A DNA stretch of 64,000 bases from Norana najaformis (Eukaryota > Annelida > Clitellata > Crassiclitellata > Hormogastridae): positions 5,977,014 through 6,041,013 of the forward strand of contig OZ029920.1 in NCBI GenBank assembly GCA_964023275.1, in the 5' to 3' direction. Below are positions 56,449-64,000 of the stretch, in pieces (the first letter of the stretch is position 1; the number at the start of each line of letters is the position of its first letter). Made by a program: the position numbers and the translations under genes. Below the pieces are notes generated by a model. It was not told where the DNA came from. It ran no database searches and saw only the letters and a program-made list of their open reading frames with translations.

Positions 56449-56960
56449 GTAGGCTAATTATTTTTGCTAATTACTATGTGGAACACTGCTTCTTGTAGTC
56501 GTGAGATAAAAGCCATGCAGACATCGTTGGCCAATTCCGTCCAATATCTTTACCTATCAATCATGGATTTGAAAGCTTGTCAGCTTTTGAAAGCTTGTCG
56601 CCCAATGAAGTTAATTCACCAGTCACTCTCACATATTAGTAGTTCTTTGTTATTGCTAATTTAAATTACGCCTTTCATTTTGTACAACATGTCGTTGAAA
56701 CGTCTTCCTTACTGAGCTCGTAAAAAGCTGGCTTGGTCTGACTGCCATATGAACGCACGAGCCACTAATAAACTTCACCATGGCGCCAAACAACGAAGCA
56801 TCATACAATATTGGAATACTTATGAACGGTATTTGAGCCACTTAGATATAAAGTGATAGCGTTGCTTTATTTGGTCCACTAGTTAAGATCAATCTTCATT
56901 ATTAACAAATAAGACGCTGTTAACGATGTTGTTATTAAACTATGTCGTTGGTTTTATTAG

Positions 56961-57735
56961 CGTGGACAGAACCATAGTTCAGAGACCGTTGAAAGTGAAT
57001 ATAAATATTAGCGGTTGAGCTGTATTCTACAGTTCTAGTGACACTGAGCACTGATATTTAACGTGGTCGTATGGAATAACCTCCCGCCAGAATTACGATA
57101 ATTATCTGATCAATCAAATGAACTCACCAGCACTTTACCTCTTGCAATTTCTGCACTGGTCTTTCACTCACTCCGGCTAGTATTCCTCAATTTGTCTCTT
57201 CCGCAGTTTCACAACCGCCTGAAGTCTGTATTATTTGACAGTGGTCTCACTGGTTCGGGTCGGGAGCGCTTCTGATGAGTCTTTTCTTGAAGTGGCGCTT
57301 TATAAATGTCAGATTACAATTACAATTACAATTAGAATTACTCAAAACTAAAAACATTACTTTTCCAAAAGTCTTATCTTAATTCTTCACCTTCCCCTTA
57401 TCTCTCTTTTCGCTTCAGTTCCAAGTACCATCCACCGTAGCCGTCCGACTGACTGCCTGCCTGACTTCTGGATCTTGACCTGACAGCAAACCCTTTTGCC
57501 TATCGAGTTTGTTTTGACTGAGCGCCTTTGAATGAGCTGCTTTCCGCGACTTAGCTTTCGTTAGACACTGTAGAAATCTCGAGCTTACGATTGTGATTAT
57601 TCAAGTGATTGTAACGTTGCGGTGGTATCTACTTGACATCGAATAATTGCGATCTCAACAGCAGCTACGCAAGTCATTACGAAACCGAAAAGCAGGTGTA
57701 ATCGCGTGCAATTTAATCGCATTCTAAATTTGCGA
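56961..57735 (+). pseudogene. Relic D V-like Ig exon, split by LINE-derived insertion
   Basis: First part 56961-57085 matches the receptor C V exon (RTIVQRPLKV, AVFYSSSDTE, YLTWS) but has a one-base deletion at the acceptor, two in-frame stops and Cys replaced by Tyr. Homology breaks at about 57086 and resumes at about 57615 with DLNSSYASHYETEK and ACNLIAF-like remnants to 57735. The interval is LINE sequence. Clearly non-functional. Confidence 0.75.
57086..57614 (+). mobile_element. LINE 3' sequence inserted in relic D
   Basis: NNLPPELR..LSDQSN then LNLSLPQFHNRLKSVLF (RT C-terminus), followed by GGCGCTTTATAAATGTCAGA and an ATTACA run, then a second 3' block (CCGTAGCCGTCCGACTGACT, GTTTTGACTGAGCGCC, TGTAGAAATCTCGAG, ATTCAAGTGATTGTAAC). 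Its exact right edge can be set because the V exon resumes next to it. Confidence 0.7.
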
Positions 57736-58434
57736 ACTAACCTGACCTGTTCTCACGCAGGAATTGGTGGACATGTGACATCTGACTACTACCCACTATT
57801 GTTACTCGTTCGTCCTGACACTGTTCCCTCTCTCGTCCTCAGGTCACTTCCTCTCTGAAATCTAGTAACCGTTCTTTACGCTGCCCCAACTCCATGAACA
57901 GTTGCTGTAAATTAAAATTCTCTTATGCAAAAATATTTTATAGATAAAATCTATAAAAATAACTAATTTTCTCTGTCTTGTAAGTAAGTTACCATCTTAT
58001 TAGGGCTAGAAGGATATAAATAAATTTTAAATAAGTGGAAAGATGTTTTGTATCCAGAGAGTTAATATAGCGCCTTTAGTACCTCACATAAGTCGTACCT
58101 AGGTGGAGCTAATGTTTATTAAATTATCTCTAAGCAAATAATGCTCAGCTAATTAAACTGGTTAAAGTCCGCAGCTTAAGACGTTTACCACCGAAATCAG
58201 TAGCTACAGCCTATGTAGCCTACTTAATCAAGTCTTACAATAGCTATTTATTTAGTCTAGCAGACATATAGATCTATAACCTAGATATATTGCGAAAGTA
58301 CATATAATGAACATTTCATGGTAACCTGACGAGCCATTTAGGACCTACTCTATTACCAGTCTCCCACTGGTAAAACCACTTAGCCTAGACTTTCCGTAAG
58401 TATGTAGGATATATTGTGGGACTTGTGCAGAACT

Positions 58435-58489
58435 ATGGCGAATAAAGGAATTATAAAATTCGCTCAGCTGAGTATTTTCTTCATAATAG
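58435..58489 (+). CDS. Relic E leader exon (signal peptide)
   Basis: MANKGIIKFAQLSIFFII, donor ATAG|GTAGCC, 55 bp, phase 1. The 5' flank from 58163 resembles that of receptor C, and the intron at 58890-59095 resembles the 3' part of the first introns of C and D. The expected V exon after the acceptor at 59095 is missing; a SINE starts there. Confidence 0.6.
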
Positions 58490-59096
58490 GTAGCCTAATT
58501 ATTCTGCCAATTAGTAAGTATGCCTTTTTGTTTGTAACAAGCATAAAATGATAATGAGTGCACCTGGTGTACATGTAGTTTTTCAGACAAACATTGTGGG
58601 CCTTCAAACGGGTTTGACCTGGTTAGCTACATTGGTTAAAGCGTATTTCAAGGGGTCTCTATGCGTGAGGATGTCGGTTTGTACACCAATTATGGCTATA
58701 TTTGAGGATTTGAATATCGGGCTAGCACGGTCCGCACACGGAATCCTTTAATGGATGGCGCCCATTCAAACGGGCAGCGGTGGTGAAGGATCTCACCCGA
58801 TTAATTCAAAAATGAGCGAAGTCGATGCCATACGGTCGCTATATAGAATCGTGACGTTTACATTTGCATTTGGTGAAACTGCTCGTGTAATGCGTGCAAT
58901 AGCCTTTATTAAACTTGACAAAGGCGGGAAACTGTGTATTGCATACAAAATCGATAAGCTTATATTTGTAAACCAGTTTTTGATCTTCTTCAAATTGTTA
59001 GCACTGTTCGGTCCACCATTCAAAACAGTGGTCTTATAACAAAGACATAAGCATTGTTAAACGTTGCTATTATTTAGGACAGTAGTCATTTGCTTT

Positions 59097-59274
59097 AGGG
59101 CACGGTAGCCGATTCGCTAGAGCGCTCGGCTTGTAACGTGTAGACTATGGGTTCTAACTTCCCTTGAAAAGGTTACTGAAGAGACCTTGAGCAAGTCCTT
59201 CACTCACAATTGCTTTGCGCCTCATTCAGTTGTACTGACTTTGTGTGTAAAAATGCAATAATAATAATAAAATA

Positions 59275-59329
<55 letters not shown>

Positions 59330-59337
59330 TAATTATC
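59097..59337 (+). mobile_element. tRNA-headed SINE with (ATA)n tail
   Basis: Head GCACGGTAGCCGATTCGCTA to GGGTTCTAACT carries box A- and box B-like promoter elements. A shared core ACCTTGAGCAAGTCCTTCAC, ACAATTG follows, then an (AATA/ATA)n tail at 59256-59337. Lies exactly where the relic E V exon should begin. Confidence 0.7.
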
Positions 59338-59339
59338 AG

Positions 59340-59575
59340 AACTAGCACTCAATGCAACGAGCGAGCTTATCCAGTCGCAAATTAAGGTCTTCATCGACAA
59401 TAATAAAATTAAGAAGGCGCCTACAGCCGAAATTAAAGAAGGAGAGAAGGCAGCGCCTGTAACCAAGATTTAAGAAACGGAGCGAGCCTGAAGCTGTTCG
59501 ACGAGACCCTGCCGACGGGTCCCAATCGGTCCTCAAGGTCAAGGAGCCGCAACGCCTGACCTAGGTCAGCCGGCG
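59340..59575 (+). mobile_element. Retroelement ORF fragment
   Basis: Plus frame with QIKVFIDNNKIKKAPTAEIK, EGEKAAPV, STRP and RVPIGP; corresponds to the minus-strand piece at 13740-13480 (VFIDNN, IKEGEKA, STRP, RVP). Cut by the N gap at 59576. Confidence 0.55.
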
Positions 59576-59608
59576 NNNNNNNNNNNNNNNNNNNNNNNNN
59601 NNNNNNNN
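59576..59608. other. Assembly gap (33 N)
   Basis: Run of N. The flanking sequence is retroelement on the left and simple repeat on the right, so the true gap size is unknown. Confidence 1.
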
Positions 59609-59650
59609 AAATAAATAAATAAATAAATAAATATATATATATATATATAC
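59609..59650. repeat. (AAAT)n(AT)n microsatellite
   Basis: Simple repeat immediately after the gap. Confidence 0.9.
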
Positions 59651-59686
59651 ATACTACGCGCTATCGTGCATGTAGCGTAGAATGGG

Positions 59687-59900
59687 ACGCGGTGGTGTAG
59701 TGGTATGGTCTGTGCCTCGTAACCGAATGGGCGCGGGTTCGAAACTACCCCAAGCCACTGCGTAGCGACCTTGGACAAGTTGCTCACCCCCCACAATTGT
59801 CTGTGAGGAAGGCAACGGCAAACCACCTCAGTCATCTCATCCCCGGGTGGCATAAGCCAATGGACCGCACAGAACTCATCATCATCATATATACTATGTA
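59687..59900 (+). mobile_element. Second tRNA-headed SINE
   Basis: GGACGCGGTGGTGTAGTGGT and GCGCGGGTTCGAAACTACCC give A- and B-box-like elements. The body shares GACCTTGGACAAGTTGCTCA, ACAATTG with the SINE at 59097. Ends in an ATC run. Not a functional tRNA gene: no acceptor stem pairing beyond the head. Confidence 0.7.
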
Positions 59901-60089
59901 TATTTATATAAAGACCGACTTTAGTTAGCCTAAACATCTCGTTGCCTTGTCGATGGGTTTTGTGACCTCTGCACTGGACTCGTAATCCATCGCTGAACGC
60001 CATCTATCGATTGCGATCGAACGCCACCTGTCGAACAGAGAGAGAACTTATCACAGCGCCATGGAACTATACTCTCCTTGCGCCATCTG

Positions 60090-60780
60090 CTATTTCTTTT
60101 CCTCTGCCTTCCTACTCGTATATATGCCAATCTCTCTCTGCCTCACTGCCTGCCTTCGACTCTGAGTTTTTATATATTCTCTCAACCACCCTCTTTCCTC
60201 TCTCCCTCCTTAATCTTTCGCTCCCTATCTCCAATTCTCTACCTCCCTCTCCACTTTCATCCTTTCTCCATCTCATTCCCTACTTCTCTCCTTCCTTCTT
60301 ACATCCATCCGTGCGTTCGACAGTCCTACCTCCCATCCGTCCTTCTGTCCTTCTACCCGTCCGTTCGTATTTCCTTCCATCTGTCCTTCCATCCTTCCTT
60401 TCTTTCCTCCCATCCATTAATTCAGCTTTGGTTTAGACAATGATTCAAAGAATATGACTTGTCTTTGAGAAGTTCCTATAATAGGCGCTATATTAAGATC
60501 CAGGCACATACGGTATGCGCATGTGTAGCTGTCGGTCGGCATGCGTGTGCCTGTGTCTGCCTGGCTCTCTCTCTCGCTGTTTCTCTCTCTATCTCTGGCT
60601 ATGTCTGTCTGTCTGCCTGTCTCTCTGTCTATCTATCTATCTATCTATCTATCTGTCTGTCTATCTAATCTATCTATCTAATCTATCTATCTGTATCTGT
60701 CTTTATCTCTAACTCTAACTCTATCTCCATCTCTATCTCTAACTCTACTTGTCTCTCTCTCTCCGCTTCCTTTTATGTTG
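60090..60780. repeat. Pyrimidine-rich tract with (TCTG)/(TCTA) arrays
   Basis: Long C/T-rich plus strand (CTTC, CCTT, TCCGT units to about 60420) followed by TCTG and TCTA tetranucleotides (60560-60690) and TCTAAC/TCTATC units. Ser/Leu/Pro-rich frames are compositional. A second weaker tract lies at 61255-61320. Confidence 0.85.
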
Positions 60781-62090
60781 CTTTTCCTGTCACCCGAACA
60801 CCATGAGATGCTGAGGTCGGCCTACACGCAACAATGATACATGACATCAGCATCCGTCTGTCTGCTTCTCTCACCCTCTGCCTCTCCCTGTCTGTTAGTC
60901 CGTTTATTTCTCTGTACCTCTCTGCCTGCCAGTCTGTGACTTTCTCTGCGTCTCTTAAAAGCTCTTAGACTACCATAAGATATGACATTCCTACCTTCGC
61001 TATGTAACTTGTGTATGCGGGAGTCTAAAAAGCAAAACAGACGCGCCACCTTGCGAAGAGTATGATAACGATCAGGGTAAGATGATTCAGCCGCATTCAT
61101 TTTGAACCTTTGCATAACAATATTACCTCGGTGATTCTGCCATAAAATGGTTCGATTGCTGCGTCACCAGGTTGTTGGGATTCTATAGGGTAAGGGTCTT
61201 GAAAGTTAAGATGCGTTGAGTTTCATATCTTTGTGCAATATAGGATCTTTGGTCTCGTTGTCTGTTAGCCTGTCTTTCTCTGCGCCTCTCTGTCTGTCAG
61301 TCTGTGTCTTTCTCTTTCGGTGATAGTAAAACTGATGGACAGAGAAAGTTTTAATATGCACCTCTACAGATTCTCAGAATTCATTTCTTAAGTTCACACT
61401 CGATTTATCGTTGTACAGTCTAAGGATTGTGCGCTATATAAATCTGATAACGTGTATTTAGTGATATATAGGCTTGTGTCATAGATGACATTCCAAATTT
61501 CGGTTTTACTTACGCCCTCTAGCAAATTCTGTTATAGAATGTTTACACTGACTGTACTCTGTCGGTGGGGAGTTCAGGCGGCGAGGGAGAGGACTGAACC
61601 CGGTCTCATATGCCGAGGCCAAGAAAAAAGTCATTAGTACTTCATATGCATGGTACCTGTCTAGATTAGCTCACGGACTGCTCCTGTTCTTTTGCATAGT
61701 AGGTCTAAGCTCTACTATATTCTATTAAAGTTTGGACTTCATAACTCAATGCACGTGCTTGTCACTTTCTGAAACAAGGATAACCAACTTACTTTCTTGT
61801 TGATCTGCTTGCTTACTTACTTTTCTTCAGCCAATTGTATGACGGCGACTCTATAAGGCTTAAACCTATCAATTAACAATTAACAAATGTTGCAATTAAC
61901 AGCCCCACGAGAACAGAGAGATATTTAAAGCTTTCTGTTCTACCAATACCCTTAGCGAACTCGGCTTTAAGAAGAGTACACTAACCGTACACTGTCGGTG
62001 GGAAGACCAGGGGACGAGGGAAAAGACTGGCCACCTTCCGTGATATGGTTCCTCTAATTTTCGTTTTTGAATGGCCTGTTTCCTTTCAAT
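60781..62090. other. No recognised gene
   Basis: No Ig, TM or tail exons for relic E found; short frames only. Confidence 0.4.
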
Positions 62091-62094
62091 CAGT

Positions 62095-62400
62095 TCCAGA
62101 TGTAATAATAACTTGTGCCACCTTCTGTTTGTCGCAGACAGCGGTTTCAGCAGGCTCTGCAGCTGAACAGGCAACAGTACGTAAGTCTGCCAAATATGGT
62201 CTGCTGCTATACAAACTGCATGTTTGTTCCATTGTCTTTCAGGCCCTTCGTCCTGTAAATGCTTAGGGTGCAGAATTCATCTCTGAATTGAGGCGTTGCA
62301 TTTCAGCAACCTCTGGAGATGAACGTGAGACTCACTTCCTGTTGCAACGTCTTTCCATCGGTTCTAGCATCCCAATGCCACTGAATGCTGGATGGATGTG
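62095..62400 (+). mobile_element. Retroelement polyprotein C-terminal fragment
   Basis: AGSAAEQATVRKSAKYGLL, VFQALRPVNA, a stop, then FISELRRCISATSGDERETH and FLLQRLSIGSS. The block order (RK.AKY..L, ..P.N, F+SELRRRIS..SGD.RE..FL.QRLS) matches the minus-strand fragment at 12780-14180. Confidence 0.6.
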
Positions 62401-63224
62401 AGAATTGGGACGAATCCTGCTGTGTCAAACACTCCTAATCTAACATTTTTTTTCGTTCCTGAGGGATCATTTCTACAACGGGTAAGAAATTTAAAAATAT
62501 AATAATAATCATAAAAATGATTTTAGACGTAAAATTGTAAATACCTCTATTACATCTTCCAGCATATTAACTGTTTATGCAATTAATCTGTCACGTGCAA
62601 CAACAGAAACTTATAGCCCCAAATATTGCACATGACACACTTAAAATTGCCCGCCTATCACTGCAAAAAAGAGTTGAAGGAGGCATAGACTTTTGCGAAA
62701 TTTGGCCACGCCCAATTCACCCGATTACTCAAATTAGGTTTACTGCGCCGTGATAAGCCTAAACTTTGGACGCGGGCACCTGCTATCAGCTTTATGAATC
62801 AAGCCTAAGCTCTACTTTCTATCGCCCAGATGCCCTTAGTACACGCGTACTTTTCGAAATCCGCAACGTGCGTGTGAAAGTGTTCTCAATTCGGCGTCTA
62901 TCATTCGTCGTCGAAATAATGAGGCTATGGTCAGCAGGTCCTCATTGCCAAAGCAATGCCCATCGACAGCCAATTGCTGCGCAGATCTGTTATTAGTCCA
63001 ACAATTGAGTTTTCAGTTTGTGGAGTTAGTCGTTTAAATGACGTCATTTGACGTATAAGCGCCATCTGGTAACTAACAAAATTTACTTTTATCTAAGACA
63101 TGTGATGTAGTTACCAAACTTTATAATGGGTTTAAATATGCTTTTAGACATAATACAACGAATGGAAACTTTGATTTTCGGTCAAAGTGGTGTATTTATT
63201 ATAAATTAGACGTTAGACATCCTC

Positions 63225-63559
<335 letters not shown>

Positions 63560-63560
<1 letters not shown>

Positions 63561-64000
63561 CACAAGGTGGCGCGTAAAATTGGTATTTTGTTAACAACAG
63601 ATGAGCAATAGAATCAATGTCATAATATGTACTCTGTTCTAGCTACATAGTAACATAGAGTTCAGCAGTTGGGGCTTAGTCAAGGTCTATGGTGCCTAAG
63701 GCGGGGAGGGAAGGATCAATTACATTTTATTGCCATCTTCTTCTGTTGTTTTTGGGCAAGGGTACAACCTTGAAGCGTATTACCCCACTTGTCACGCCAC
63801 CGTCGTCGACGTATCCTAGGGTCACTTCCTTCGGTTACTGAACTGATGATTTTTACTAAGCCAGTGACACAAAAATAAGGCGCAATATAAGCTATATTTG
63901 GTTTACGGATCGTGGAAGGTAGTCGCCGAATTTAGGAAATTTTATTGTTCAAATGGCGTTTAAATATCTTAAAAGAGATGTTCTCGCCGGATTCGATAAA
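63560..64000. other. No recognised feature
   Basis: Nothing identifiable on either strand to the window end. Confidence 0.4.

Noticed and set aside
59687..59765. tRNA gene
   Set aside because: Box A- and B-like elements are present, but the acceptor stem does not pair and the sequence continues into a SINE body shared with 59097-59337.
60011..60443. Overlapping Ser/Leu/Pro-rich open frames
   Set aside because: Compositional effect of a long pyrimidine tract; two frames are open at once.

Overview
The window is nuclear DNA of a metazoan, almost certainly an invertebrate. Genes are split by GT-AG introns of 0.5 to 5 kb, the DNA is AT-rich, and it is packed with CR1/L2-type LINE remnants, tRNA-headed SINEs, TIR elements and long tetranucleotide arrays. 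I cannot name the species. There is a 33-base run of N (59576-59608).

The genes I can support are members of one family of multi-exon immunoglobulin-superfamily (IgSF) membrane receptors. Every internal exon is phase 1-1, and each ectodomain is laid out as signal peptide (always a 55-bp exon), V-like Ig domain, second Ig domain, third I-set-like Ig domain, stalk micro-exon, transmembrane exon(s), then a cytoplasmic tail with Tyr-x-x-Leu motifs. Receptor A (minus, 16979 down to 3134; tail not found) and receptor B (minus, 31510 down to 21984; leader not found) are tandem duplicates. Receptor C (plus, 42116-55553) appears complete: the predicted exons sum to 1446 bp, 482 codons. It is followed by two further leader exons, D (56394) and E (58435). 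The V exon of D is a pseudogene split by a LINE-derived insertion. E has a SINE where its V exon should begin. The cluster is thus divergent: A and B point left, C, D and E point right, with a TE-rich spacer at about 32-42 kb.

How the parts work together (inference): the proteins look like cell-surface recognition receptors. The tail of B carries YxxL-x7-YxxL, which fits the ITAM consensus. The tail of C carries YENV plus YxxL-x11-YxxL. A and B share related ectodomains, with the membrane-distal V domain the most diverged, but have different membrane modules; the membrane module of A is instead homologous to that of C. A polymorphic or expanding IgSF-ITAM cluster with modular tails is the kind of locus expected for invertebrate allorecognition or innate immunity, as in the Hydractinia Alr complex. 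No ligand or function can be read from this sequence.

Layout: 1-3.1 kb nothing coding recognised apart from a tetranucleotide array; 3.1-17 kb receptor A with LINEs in its introns; 17-22 kb LINE tails and a decayed hAT-like transposon; 22-31.5 kb receptor B, with a LINE insertion 20 bp after its third Ig exon; 32-42 kb TE spacer (LINE fragments, a TE-linked ORF, a foldback MITE, a MITE-like repeat); 42-55.6 kb receptor C; 56.4-59.1 kb relics D and E; 59.1-64 kb SINEs, pyrimidine-rich tract, LINE fragments and a (TGCC)n array.
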